In this document: one piece after another, positions 28,030-37,977 of the stretch
Layout: every line of letters starts with the position of its first letter
Position numbering within the stretch: the first letter of the stretch is position 1
DNA from: Lewinellaceae bacterium
GTDB taxonomy: Bacteria; Bacteroidota; Bacteroidia; Chitinophagales; Saprospiraceae
Direction: 5' to 3'
Length of the DNA stretch: 64,000 nucleotides
Assembly: GCA_020636005.1 (NCBI GenBank)
Contig: JACJYR010000005.1
Location: forward strand, 310,001 to 374,000
The notes under the pieces: model-generated
Database searches by the model: none
Told to the model about the DNA's origin: nothing
The model's input: the letters and a program-made list of their open reading frames with translations, nothing else
Program-made: the position numbers and the translations under genes

Positions 28030-31000
28030 ATGAAAAAAACCTGTACATTCTTACTTGTTTGTTTGGCCCTGCGAGCATTCAGCCAACCTGTTGGTTTGGA
28101 GCACATCACAATTGCAGACGGCCTCTCGCAGGGCATGATCTTCGACATCCTCCAGACACAGGACGGGTTCATTTGGGTGGCAACAAAAGATGGGCTGAAC
28201 CGCTACGACGGCTACAATTTCAAGGTTTTCCTCAACGATCCCTTCGATCCGTTTTCCATCGCCGAAAACGCCGTGACCTCACTTTTCGAGGATTCAAAAG
28301 GAAGGCTTTGGGTCGGCCTGCAAAACAAAGGCGTGGATGTCTATGACCCTGGTACCGGGCGTTTTTACCACCTTGCCCTGGACTTTATGGGGCAGGCTAC
28401 CCAACTGGGGAACCCCGTGGAGGATATCAGCGAAACGCCCGACGGCGCCGTGTGGGCGCTCCTGATCAACAACGGGCTGGCCCGTTTTCACCTGCCGGCT
28501 GGCTGGAAAAGCGACGGACAAACAAAACCGGACCTCTCCGAAGCCTGCCATCCTGCTAAAATCGAAATGCCCGCGCCTTCCGCGGCTGTGCAGCCCGAAA
28601 AACCGGAGCTGTTCAAAAGCCTGGCAGTCCGCCCCAACGGCCAACTGTTGGTCTTTTCGGAAAAAGCTGTTTACGTTGTTGAAACCAATAAACAGAGTGT
28701 GCGTGCCCTGGAGGGGTTCTATTCCGACAAACCCATTCTCCGTGCAGCCCGCACGGAATCCAGGGGGGAAGAGGTGATTTGGTTGGCCCGCTTCAACGAC
28801 AAAGCGGAATTGGCCGGGGCTGATGTGTTGCGTTGGCGCAATGGACAATCGGATATTTTTCCCCTGCCCGAAAGAAAGCGCAACTTGTGGAAACGCCTGC
28901 TGCCCGGCAAGGCCAACCACGTATGGATGGTCCTGGGCAGGGAAATCTGGGATCTGGCCCCCGATGTGGCACCAGATTTCAACCGTCCCGATTTCGTTTT
29001 CGACGCCGTTCCCACTTGTTGGACTTACGACCGCAACGGCAATGCCTGGATTGGCACCAATGGTTATGGGCTTCGCAAACTCAACCACCTTCAAGGGGTT
29101 TTCCATGCCGGCGCTGCCAACTGGACTATTGACGGACTTTGGGCAAACAACGGCCGCTATTTCTGCAAATGGGTCAAGGATATCAGGGTTTACGATCCCC
29201 AAACAGGCCTGCTCACCGATCGCCCCGCTTTTTCCGATGCGCCTTTTCTGCAAATTTCCATGGCCTTCGAACCTTCGGGGGCGGTATGGCTGCTCGCCGC
29301 CTCAGAAGAAAAAGTGCCCAAACAGATGCTGCTCAAATACGCTCCTGCCAGCCAGGGGCCTGCCGAACGCAGGTACGAGTTCAATGCCGGGATTGGCCTC
29401 CGTACCCCTCTGCTCCGCACCCGGGACGGGCGGCTCTGGATTGCCGCCCAGGGAGGCCAAATCGTGCGCTTCGACCCAATTGCAGAGCGCTTCGACTATT
29501 TCGATGTCGCCCATTTGTTTGGGGACGAAGCCAAGGTGGTGCAGCCAGTGGCCCTCGCCGAAGACGATGCCGGCGTGATTTGGCTCGGCACCATCCTGGG
29601 CCTGGTCAAATGTACGCCAACGACAAAAGGCATTGATTTTCAATTAATCCACGCCGACCCCAACAATCCCGACGGGCTGAACAACAACTCCATCGCCTGC
29701 ATTTTTCCCGGCCCCGACGGCCTGCTTTGGCTCGGCACCAAGGGCGGTGGCATCAACATCATGGATACCCGCACGGGCCATTGCCAGCATATCACCACGG
29801 GCAACGGCTTGCTCAACAACGTGGTCTATGGCATTTTGCCGGGCAACACCCCCGATGGGAAAGACAGACCGGACGAACTCTGGTGCAGCACCAACCGTGG
29901 ATTGGCAAAAATCAATGTCATAAAAAAAGACCCCTTCGATTTCAAGGTCACGACTTACACCGCCGAACTCGGCCTTCAGGACAACGAGTTCAACACCCAG
30001 GCCTATTTTAAAACCGGCAACGGCGAACTGCTTTTCGGCGGCATCAACGGGCTGAACCGCTTTTTTCCCGAACAACTTCCCCTTGACACTTTGCCGCCGG
30101 CCGTTTATGTGATCGGCGTGGAAATCAACCACCAAAAGGCCAGTGCGGACAGGCCCGGCAGCCTGCCCGAGCTGCTCACGAGCCTCAAGCTCCGCCACGA
30201 CCAGAACAACCTTTCCTTTGAGTTTGCGGCCCTGGATTTCACCGCCCCTTCCAAAAACCGCTACCGTTACCGGCTCGTGGGGCTGGACGACAACTGGGTC
30301 GAAACGGGCAACCGCCGTTTTGCCCATTTCAGCCACCTGCCGCCGGGGCGGTACGAATTCAGGGTGCAGGGCAGCAATGGGGAGAGCGACTGGGCCAGTG
30401 CCCCCCATCCCGTCACGGTGGTCGTGCTGCCCCCCTGGTGGCGATCCAACCTGGCCTATCTGTGCTATTTCCTCCTGCTGGGCTGGGTTAGCTGGCTGGC
30501 TTACCGCTTTCAAATACAACGGGTGAAAGAGCGGGAACAACTCGCTTTTGAACAGCGGGAAACAGAGCGGGTGAAAGCGTTGGAGGAAATGAAAACCAAT
30601 TTTTTCAACAGCATCACCCACGAGTTCCGCACCCCGCTGACGCTCATCATCGAGCCGCTGCGGCAACTCGTCAACAACCCCGGCGACCCAGATTACAGCG
30701 AAAAAATCCGCCTGGCGGAAAAAAACAGCCGCCGCCTGCTCAGCCTTATCAACCAATTGCTCGACCTGGCAAAAATCGAAAGTGGGAACATGAGCCTTGA
30801 CTTGCGGCAGGGCAATTTTGAGCAAACGGTGCGGGACGTTTTCGAGACCTTCCTGGCCCTGGCAGAAAAGAAAAAAATTGGGATGACGCTCGCCATCCCG
30901 CATGGGATTCCCGAGTTCGGCTTCGACGCAGGAAAGGTGGAACTGGTGCTGAACAACCTGATTTCCAACGCTTTGAAATTTACGCCCGAAGGTGGGAGAG

Positions 31001-32163
31001 TAACGCTTTCCGTAGGAATGAGGGATGAGGAACGAGGGATGATCCAATACAGCCCCTCATCCCTCATTCCTCCTCCCTTCTCCCTGTGCCTGACCGTCAC
31101 CGACACCGGCATCGGCATTCCTGCCGGGGCGCTCAACAAGATATTCGATCGCTTTTACCAGGTGGACGGCCCGCACACCCGCCACGGCGAAGGCACCGGC
31201 ATAGGGCTGGCGCTGAGCAGGGAACTGGCAGGCTTGATGGGGGGCGGCATTGAAGTGGAAAGCCAGGTGGGCCAGGGTTCGAGCTTCACTTTTTGGCTGC
31301 CCCTACCTGCCGGCACAACACGATCCGCCCCCGAAGGCCAGGCAGGGGCCGGGCCGGAAATTTCTGGCCGCCCAATGCCCGCCCCCCGCCCCGACGCCGG
31401 GACGGATCGGCCTGTGGTACTCGTCGTGGAAGACAACGACGAGCTGAGGGCGTTCATCAGGCAATCCATCAACGGTGCCTGGGAAGTGGCCGAAGCCAGC
31501 AACGGGGAAGAAGGCTTCCAAACGGCGGTCGAACTGCTGCCCGATCTCGTGATTTCTGACGTGATGATGCCGGCAAAGAACGGCTACGAACTTTGCGACG
31601 AACTGAAAACCAACGAATTGACTGCACACGTGCCCATTATTTTGCTCACTGCAAAATCCGCCATCGAGTCAAAACTGCAAGGCTTGAGGACCGGTGCCGA
31701 CGACTACCTGACCAAGCCTTTCAACACCGAAGAACTGCTCACCCGCATGGACAACCTCGTGAAATTGCGCCACAAACTCCGCGAGCATTACAGCGGGCAA
31801 CCCGTGAAGGCTGCCTTGGTGGAGGCGGACAACCTGAATGCCCCCGACCGGGAGTTTTTGAGAAAATTCACCTCGCTGCTGGAGGAACACCTCTCCGATG
31901 AGACGCTCGGTGTAGAGGGCTTTTCCAAAAAAATGTTCCTCAGCCGCTCGCAGTTGCACCGAAAGCTAAAGGCCATAGCTGGCCGCAGCGCTACAGATTT
32001 CATCCGCGACTACCGCCTCGAACAAGCCTATGCCTTGCTGCAGGAGGGCGTGGGCTCGGTGGGCGAGGTGGCGCTTCGGGTCGGTTTTGGCAATGAGAAA
32101 TATTTTTCCACCATGTTCAGGGAAAAATACGGTGTACCGCCCAGCCAGCTTAGACAACGGTGA
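28030..32163 (+). CDS. Hybrid two-component regulator 1 (HTCS)
   Basis: A 1377-residue single-chain sensor and regulator. It has a signal peptide (KKTCTFLLVCLALRAFS), a periplasmic two-component propeller (about 20-700; DGFIWVATKDGLNRYDG is the first blade) and a Y_Y_Y domain (about 730-810, YRYRLVGLDDNWVETG). A membrane helix (about 811-830) is followed by HisKA with H864 in SITHEFRTPL and an ATPase domain (NLISNALKFTPEGG; DTGIGIP; GEGTGIGLAL). A receiver with D1177 in VISDVMMPAKNG and an AraC-type HTH at the end complete it. The frame is open from 27790, but ATG 28030 gives the signal peptide. The ATPase domain carries an insertion encoded by a palindrome (31014-31071). HTCS proteins usually control glycan-use loci; here the neighbours are giant adhesin-like genes. 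TACCTTTATC lies 48 bp before the start. Confidence 0.92.
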   Translation: MKKTCTFLLVCLALRAFSQPVGLEHITIADGLSQGMIFDILQTQDGFIWVATKDGLNRYDGYNFKVFLNDPFDPFSIAENAVTSLFEDSKGRLWVGLQNKGVDVYDPGTGRFYHLALDFMGQATQLGNPVEDISETPDGAVWALLINNGLARFHLPAGWKSDGQTKPDLSEACHPAKIEMPAPSAAVQPEKPELFKSLAVRPNGQLLVFSEKAVYVVETNKQSVRALEGFYSDKPILRAARTESRGEEVIWLARFNDKAELAGADVLRWRNGQSDIFPLPERKRNLWKRLLPGKANHVWMVLGREIWDLAPDVAPDFNRPDFVFDAVPTCWTYDRNGNAWIGTNGYGLRKLNHLQGVFHAGAANWTIDGLWANNGRYFCKWVKDIRVYDPQTGLLTDRPAFSDAPFLQISMAFEPSGAVWLLAASEEKVPKQMLLKYAPASQGPAERRYEFNAGIGLRTPLLRTRDGRLWIAAQGGQIVRFDPIAERFDYFDVAHLFGDEAKVVQPVALAEDDAGVIWLGTILGLVKCTPTTKGIDFQLIHADPNNPDGLNNNSIACIFPGPDGLLWLGTKGGGINIMDTRTGHCQHITTGNGLLNNVVYGILPGNTPDGKDRPDELWCSTNRGLAKINVIKKDPFDFKVTTYTAELGLQDNEFNTQAYFKTGNGELLFGGINGLNRFFPEQLPLDTLPPAVYVIGVEINHQKASADRPGSLPELLTSLKLRHDQNNLSFEFAALDFTAPSKNRYRYRLVGLDDNWVETGNRRFAHFSHLPPGRYEFRVQGSNGESDWASAPHPVTVVVLPPWWRSNLAYLCYFLLLGWVSWLAYRFQIQRVKEREQLAFEQRETERVKALEEMKTNFFNSITHEFRTPLTLIIEPLRQLVNNPGDPDYSEKIRLAEKNSRRLLSLINQLLDLAKIESGNMSLDLRQGNFEQTVRDVFETFLALAEKKKIGMTLAIPHGIPEFGFDAGKVELVLNNLISNALKFTPEGGRVTLSVGMRDEERGMIQYSPSSLIPPPFSLCLTVTDTGIGIPAGALNKIFDRFYQVDGPHTRHGEGTGIGLALSRELAGLMGGGIEVESQVGQGSSFTFWLPLPAGTTRSAPEGQAGAGPEISGRPMPAPRPDAGTDRPVVLVVEDNDELRAFIRQSINGAWEVAEASNGEEGFQTAVELLPDLVISDVMMPAKNGYELCDELKTNELTAHVPIILLTAKSAIESKLQGLRTGADDYLTKPFNTEELLTRMDNLVKLRHKLREHYSGQPVKAALVEADNLNAPDREFLRKFTSLLEEHLSDETLGVEGFSKKMFLSRSQLHRKLKAIAGRSATDFIRDYRLEQAYALLQEGVGSVGEVALRVGFGNEKYFSTMFREKYGVPPSQLRQR
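31014..31071. repeat. Palindrome inserted in the ATPase domain of HTCS 1
   Basis: AGGAATGAGGGATGAGG (31014-31030) is perfectly complementary to 31055-31071 across a 24-bp spacer. It stays in frame and encodes about 20 extra residues (GMRDEERGMIQYSPSSLIPP) between the N-box strand and the G1 box. Confidence 0.8.
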
Positions 32164-32449
32164 CAAGTATTGTGAAACAAAACAACCCCTGCCTGCAACC
32201 TGCAACGTAACAAAACCATTTCGCAACCACAGCGAACCCTCCTGAGCTGCCCCGTTCAACAAATTTGCCCGTAAGAAAACGGAGCTGGGCAGGCGGGAAT
32301 TTCGTACTTCTCGCAAGGGGTGGGCGGGGTCGTGTACAAGCCCTGCCTGCCTTTCCCGCCTGCCTGCGCCCGTCCTTCGTTTTCTGCCTGTTTTAACACA
32401 ACCAAGTTTAGAATCTTCCGCAACCGGGCAGCGGAACCATTTCAAGAAT

Positions 32450-35400
32450 ATGAAAACAAGTACGATTCCCAGCACTGGCAGCAGTTGGCTGCTCCCATTT
32501 CAACCGGTTTGTAATGCGCTCTTCAGTTGGAGGATGGGAAAAAAGCCACTATTTCCAATGAAAAACCCTGTGGTTGTCCGATGCTTATGGTCGGCTGTTT
32601 TGTTTTTGGCGGCCGCAAACATGAGCGCCCAACCCGTGTCGGATGCCAATTCGATGACTGAAAAAGGCTCGAATGCGACTTCTATCAGCATACCCACTTT
32701 TTCGGTGCCTGCCAACAACGACCGCCTGCTCGTGGCTTATACGGTAACCAGTGCCAATGCGACGCCACCAGCGATTACCTTCGGAAGCAGTTCAATGACC
32801 TTAGGGCAAAACAAAAACTCGGGAGGATTGGTAGTATCCATGTACTATTTGGTGTTGGGTTCCAGTGCCTCCCCAACTACCGATGCTATCACGGCTACGG
32901 GCACCAATATGTACTACCTCGCCGCCACCTCTTTCCACAACGTGGACCAAAGCGACCCGACGGACGGCGAAACCAGCACATCCACTTCTGGAACCACCAT
33001 ACTCAGCACGCTGACCGTCAACAGCAGTCCGACCGGTTTGGTCTGTGATGCCTTCGGATATTATGCTTCCAGCGGCGCCACCGATATTACGGAAGGCATG
33101 GGGCAAACGCTGTTGTTCAAAAGAGCGGACAGCAGCCCATTGCTGTTTCGGCTTGGCTCCAGCACCAAAGCGGGCGCTTCGCCGTCGGTGACGATGAACT
33201 GGACGGTGGTTGGGACGCCTTCGGGTGGTCTCGGTTCCCATGTTGGGATGAACCTGCGGGGCGTGGGCACTTGCCCTCCCACGGGGACGGTATGGTACGT
33301 GGACGCTTCGGCAACCCCTGGCGGCAATGGCGCTTCCTGGGGCTGTGCCTTTCAGAACCTGCAGGATGCCATCAACGCCGCCAGCAGCGGCCATGAAGTA
33401 TGGGTGAAGGCAGGCATCTACAAGCCCACTGCATATCCCAATGGTTGTTCAGGTTGCAGTACCGACCGGGACTTTGCCTTTCACTTGAAAAACGGCGTGG
33501 CGGTTTACGGCGGCTTCGCAGGCACGGAAACCCTGCGCTCCGACCGCAACTGGACAACCAACCTGACCACTTTGAGCGGCAATATCGGAGACGCGAACGA
33601 TGCTACGGACAACTGCTACCACGTGGTGTTGAGCGTGAGCGACGCCAACACGACGGTGCTGGACGGCTTCACCATTGCGGATGCCTACGCCGATGGCACT
33701 GGCAGCATAACCGTTGAATCAAACAATATTTCCAAAGTGTATGGGGGCGGCATGTTCAACCGATCTTCCTCTCCTAAGGTAAACAATTGTACCTTTTCGG
33801 GAAATACTATTACAAACAGTTCGGGCTTAGGTGCAGGAATGTATGCCTTTTTAGGTAGCCCTGCTGTCAGTAGTTGCCTGTTTTTGGGCAATTCAAACGT
33901 TAACAGTGGCGGGGGGGTGTACAACCAACAGGTCACCAATGCCACGTTTGACGATTGCACTTTTAGCAATAACACTGCGCTGTATGGAGGAGGCGCCTTC
34001 AACACGATCAGCACCCTGACTTTTTCAGGCTGCACCTTCTTGTCCAATATTGCCAGCAATAGTGGTGGAGGAATGAGAAACGAATCGAGTACCAGTGTCA
34101 CGGTCATTGACGGCGTTTTCGCAGGAAACTCGACCAGTTCCAGCAACGGGGGGGGCTTTTATATCGGCACGAGTTCTACCAGTGCCGTTTTGACCAATTG
34201 CCTGATTGCTGGAAATTCAGCCAGCGGCACCGGCGGAGGCATCTATAACTCGGGCACCCCTACCGTCACCATAACCAATTGTACCATTTCCGGTAACCAG
34301 GCAGGAAGCACCACTGGCGGTGGTGTGCACTTTGCTGCGTCCAACCCGACGATGACCAACTGTGTCATTTGGAACAACCGGGCAAACGGTGTCACCGGAT
34401 CGTCAGGTGCCAGTTTATCCTTACTTTCTTCCACCCCTGTCATTAACTACTCCCTCATCCAGAACCTAAACCCCAGCGGCACGGGCAACCTCAACGGCAT
34501 CCCCGACGCCGCCAACTCGAACTATCCCCACTTCCTCACCCTGCTCGACCCGGCCACAGCGCCCGGCACTGGCGGCGATTTCCAGGTACTGTCCTGCTCC
34601 CCACTCATCAATGCCGGCGACGATACGGCCGTTCCGATGGGCGTCACCACCGACCTTGGCGGAGACCCCCGCTTTTACAATAGCGGCACGGTGGACATAG
34701 GAGCCTATGAATACCAGGGCGTGTACACGGTTCCCGCCGCCCCGACGGGCAGTTTGGCCATCACCAACAGCACCTGCAGCGCCTGCACCGTGGGCGGCGG
34801 AAGCATCGCCATTGGCTCAGTCACTGGCAGCGGCGGTACCTTGCAGTACTCCACCAACAACGGAGCCACCTGGAGCAGCACTTTGCCCACCTACAACCAG
34901 ACAGGCCCGGCGCAGACCATCCTTGCCAGCGTGCTGGCACCCGACGGCTGCCGGAGTAACAGCACGCAGGTGGGCCAGACTACGCCGGGCACCTGCACTA
35001 CGCCGGACGCCCCGACGGGCAGTTTGGCCATCACCAACAGCACCTGCAGTGCCTGCACTGTCAGTGGCGGCAGCATCGCTATTGGCACAGTTAGCGGTTC
35101 AGGCGGCACATTGGAATACTCCACCGACAACGGAGCCACCTGGAGCAGCACTTTGCCGACCTACAACCAGACCGGCCCGGCGCAGACGATTTTGGCCAGT
35201 GTTTTATCGGCCAACGGCTGCCGCAGCAATTCAACCCTGGTGGGTGAAACGATGCCCGGCACCTGCACCACGCCGGATGCCCCGATGGGCACATTGGCCA
35301 TCACCAACAGCACTTGCACTGCATGTGCCGTGAGCGGCGGCAGCATCGCCATTGGCACAGTCACTGGCAGCGGCGGCACCTTGCAATACTCCACCGACAA

Positions 35401-37726
35401 CGGAGCGACCTGGAGCAGCACTTTGCCGACCTACAACCAGACAGGCCCGGCGCAGACCATCCTGGCCAGTATTTTATCGTCAAACGGCTGCCGGAGCAAC
35501 AGCACACAGGTGGGACAAACCACGCCCGGTACCTGCACCACACCCTCCGCCCCAACGGGCACTTTGGCCATTACCAACAGCACCTGCAGCGCCTGCACCG
35601 TCAGTGGCGGCAGCATTGCCATCGGCTCAGTGAGCGGTTCGGGCGGCACATTGGAATACTCCACCGACAACGGAGCCACCTGGAGCAGCACTTTGCCGAC
35701 GTACAACCAGACCGGCCCTGCGCAGACCATCCTTGCCAGTATTTTATCGTCAAATGGCTGCCGGAGCAACAGCACGCAGGTGGGCGTGACGGTGCCGGGC
35801 ACCTGCACCACGCCGGGCGCCCCCATCAGCAATACCAACGGGTTGGCATTGAACTGCAACAATCCTCAAACCACACTCAGTGTACCTGCTGCGAGCAGCT
35901 ACAACTGGACACGCAACGGCAACCCTTTCGGCAGCAACCAGAGCGTTTTGGCTACAGAGGCGGGTACTTACGTTGTCACCATCACGGCAACCAATGGTTG
36001 TACGGCCTCCTCATCGGTTGTGGTAACCTATACACCTGATACTACGCCACCAATGGTCGTTTGCAATAACTACACGGCCGTTCTCAACAGCAGCGGACAA
36101 GCCAGCATCACCACCGCCAACGTCTTCCAAAGCGGCTCGGACAACTGCGGCACGGTGAACCAGCAGGGCGTTTCACCCAACACCTTCTCCTGTAGCAATT
36201 TGGGGGCAAACCAGGTGACGCTCACCGTCAATGACGGCAACGGGAACACCAATATTTGCCAGGCCACCGTAACAGTGCAGGACAATACGCCGCCAACCGT
36301 CGTTTGCAAAAACCATACAGTGGCGCTAAACGCCAGCGGCCAGGCCAGTATCAGCACGGCCAATGTCTTCCAGAGCGGGGCGGACAACTGTGGCACGGTG
36401 AACCAGCAGGGCGTTTCACCCAACTCCTTTAATTGCAGTAATTTGGGGCCGAACCAGGTCACCCTGACGGTCAACGACGGCAATGGCAACACGAACACCT
36501 GCACGGCGACCGTCACGGTGCAGGACAACACGCCGCCTACGGTAACCTGCAAAAGCGCCACCCTTTCCTTAGGGGCCAACGGCACAGTAGTGCTCAGCCC
36601 GGCGCAGGTGTTCCAGTCCGGCACAGACAATTGTGGCACGGTCAACCTGGCCCTCGTGGCCCCCAGTTTGTTCAATTGTTCCGACGTCGGGTCGAACCAG
36701 GTCACGCTCACGGTGAATGACGGTCACGGCAACACCGCCACCTGCCAGGCTACGGTGACGGTGCAGGACAACACGCTCCCGGTAGCCGTCTGCAAAAACA
36801 TCACGGTCAACCTTGGGGCCAACGGTATGGCTACCATCACCGCCACCCAGATCAACAACGGGAGTACGGACAACTGTGGCCTCGCCAGTCTTGCCGCCTC
36901 GCCGACGTCGTTCACCTGTGCCAACCTGGGTGCCAACCCTGTCGTCCTGACTGCGATGGACATGAATGGCAACACCAATATTTGCCAGGCCACTGTCACC
37001 GTGACCGACAACCTGCCGCCAACGGTGGGCTGCAAAAACATTGGCGTCCAACTGGACAGTACCGGCTTCGCCGCCATAACGGCAGCCAGCGTGTTCACTG
37101 CTGCTGCTTCGTCAGACAACTGCGGCACTGTCAACCCGGTCAGTGTTTCGCCCAACCAGTTCTTCTGCGCACAGGTGGGGAACAACACCGTCACGCTGAC
37201 CGCCAACGACGGGCACGGCAACACGGCCACCTGCCAGGCCACAGTCACCGTGTCGCCCTACTTCGTCACTCCTGATATCACCGTGACACCGGAGAACTGC
37301 GGGCAAGGAAACGGCAGTATCGTCATCAGCCTGCCCGGAGCGACCGGCCAGGTCGGTTATTCCGTGGACGGCGGCGCTACCTTCCAGTTTGACGGCACAT
37401 TCAACAACCTGACTTCGGGAAATTATTTGGTCGTCGTGCAGACTTTCGGGCCTTACAGTTGCGGCATCCTGCAGGTTACCACGACTTTGCCACAGCTCAG
37501 TGTTGCCAATACCTGGACCGGCGGCGGCGACGGCCTCCACTGGTCGGATGCGGCCAACTGGAGCCTAAACATGGTACCCGATCCCTGCCACGACGTGATC
37601 ATACCGCCCGGGGCGAACGTCCTGGTGGCGGCGGGGGTGCATGCCCGTGGCCGCACGCTCGACGTGCAACTGGGCAGCGTGCAGACGATGGCCCCGAGTG
37701 CTGTGATGGATATTGTAAAACCTTGA
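32450..37726 (+). CDS. Large secreted beta-helix/HYR protein (giant 3)
   Basis: A 1758-residue exported protein. The signal peptide core is CLWSAVLFLAAANMSAQ. ATG 32450 gives a long n-region like that of giant gene 2, and ATG 32558 is a good alternative start. Next come an N-terminal beta domain shared with giant gene 2 (about 65-275) and a parallel beta-helix (about 280-760: VWVKAGIYKPTAYPNGC, VYGGFAGTE, then many GGGxxN/NCTFSGN rungs). Four 90-residue tandem repeats (34741-35820), an Ig-like domain, five HYR-like repeats, an SprB-like repeat (ITVTPENCGQGNGSIVIS) and the common C-terminal module (WSDAANWSLNMVP, ARGRTLDVQL, MDIVKP) follow. No enzyme motif. It lies 286 bp after HTCS 1 on the same strand. 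Adhesin or matrix role inferred. Confidence 0.85.
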   Translation: MKTSTIPSTGSSWLLPFQPVCNALFSWRMGKKPLFPMKNPVVVRCLWSAVLFLAAANMSAQPVSDANSMTEKGSNATSISIPTFSVPANNDRLLVAYTVTSANATPPAITFGSSSMTLGQNKNSGGLVVSMYYLVLGSSASPTTDAITATGTNMYYLAATSFHNVDQSDPTDGETSTSTSGTTILSTLTVNSSPTGLVCDAFGYYASSGATDITEGMGQTLLFKRADSSPLLFRLGSSTKAGASPSVTMNWTVVGTPSGGLGSHVGMNLRGVGTCPPTGTVWYVDASATPGGNGASWGCAFQNLQDAINAASSGHEVWVKAGIYKPTAYPNGCSGCSTDRDFAFHLKNGVAVYGGFAGTETLRSDRNWTTNLTTLSGNIGDANDATDNCYHVVLSVSDANTTVLDGFTIADAYADGTGSITVESNNISKVYGGGMFNRSSSPKVNNCTFSGNTITNSSGLGAGMYAFLGSPAVSSCLFLGNSNVNSGGGVYNQQVTNATFDDCTFSNNTALYGGGAFNTISTLTFSGCTFLSNIASNSGGGMRNESSTSVTVIDGVFAGNSTSSSNGGGFYIGTSSTSAVLTNCLIAGNSASGTGGGIYNSGTPTVTITNCTISGNQAGSTTGGGVHFAASNPTMTNCVIWNNRANGVTGSSGASLSLLSSTPVINYSLIQNLNPSGTGNLNGIPDAANSNYPHFLTLLDPATAPGTGGDFQVLSCSPLINAGDDTAVPMGVTTDLGGDPRFYNSGTVDIGAYEYQGVYTVPAAPTGSLAITNSTCSACTVGGGSIAIGSVTGSGGTLQYSTNNGATWSSTLPTYNQTGPAQTILASVLAPDGCRSNSTQVGQTTPGTCTTPDAPTGSLAITNSTCSACTVSGGSIAIGTVSGSGGTLEYSTDNGATWSSTLPTYNQTGPAQTILASVLSANGCRSNSTLVGETMPGTCTTPDAPMGTLAITNSTCTACAVSGGSIAIGTVTGSGGTLQYSTDNGATWSSTLPTYNQTGPAQTILASILSSNGCRSNSTQVGQTTPGTCTTPSAPTGTLAITNSTCSACTVSGGSIAIGSVSGSGGTLEYSTDNGATWSSTLPTYNQTGPAQTILASILSSNGCRSNSTQVGVTVPGTCTTPGAPISNTNGLALNCNNPQTTLSVPAASSYNWTRNGNPFGSNQSVLATEAGTYVVTITATNGCTASSSVVVTYTPDTTPPMVVCNNYTAVLNSSGQASITTANVFQSGSDNCGTVNQQGVSPNTFSCSNLGANQVTLTVNDGNGNTNICQATVTVQDNTPPTVVCKNHTVALNASGQASISTANVFQSGADNCGTVNQQGVSPNSFNCSNLGPNQVTLTVNDGNGNTNTCTATVTVQDNTPPTVTCKSATLSLGANGTVVLSPAQVFQSGTDNCGTVNLALVAPSLFNCSDVGSNQVTLTVNDGHGNTATCQATVTVQDNTLPVAVCKNITVNLGANGMATITATQINNGSTDNCGLASLAASPTSFTCANLGANPVVLTAMDMNGNTNICQATVTVTDNLPPTVGCKNIGVQLDSTGFAAITAASVFTAAASSDNCGTVNPVSVSPNQFFCAQVGNNTVTLTANDGHGNTATCQATVTVSPYFVTPDITVTPENCGQGNGSIVISLPGATGQVGYSVDGGATFQFDGTFNNLTSGNYLVVVQTFGPYSCGILQVTTTLPQLSVANTWTGGGDGLHWSDAANWSLNMVPDPCHDVIIPPGANVLVAAGVHARGRTLDVQLGSVQTMAPSAVMDIVKP
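34741..35820 (+). repeat. Four exact-period 270-bp tandem repeats
   Basis: Units start at 34741, 35011, 35281 and 35551. Each encodes 90 residues (LAITNSTCSACTVSGGSIAI, YSTDNGATWSSTLPTYNQTG, CRSNSTQVG). DNA identity between units is high, so copy number could change by slippage or recombination. Confidence 0.9.
36038..37256 (+). repeat. Five HYR-like repeats in giant 3
   Basis: Same 81-residue family as 25185-27131 (VVCKNHTVAL, SGSDNCGTVNQQG, VNDGNGNTNTC). The first two units are 243 bp apart. Confidence 0.85.
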
Positions 37727-37774
37727 CGGGCAAATAGATAAGCGTATTTTTTCTAACAAAACGACTGTTTTGGA

Positions 37775-37800
37775 GAGGCTCCTTCGGGGGCCTCTTTTTT
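37775..37800 (+). terminator. Rho-independent terminator after giant 3
   Basis: GAGGCTCC (37775-37782) pairs with GGGGCCTC (37787-37794), followed by six Ts. The 3' context resembles that of giant gene 1. Confidence 0.85.
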
Positions 37801-37977
37801 GCGCTTCGCTGCCTGCTTGCTACAGAAAATTGCTTTAAAGCCGGTAGGCGTTGAAGAGGGTGCGGCATCCACCTTAACAATTTTATGAACCCTTGCCAAC
37901 GTTCCATGCGGGCATGGATAAAATTCATGGCGGGACGGCCTGAGGAAGGCCTTCGGCCAGCAGGCAAAGAGGAAGTG

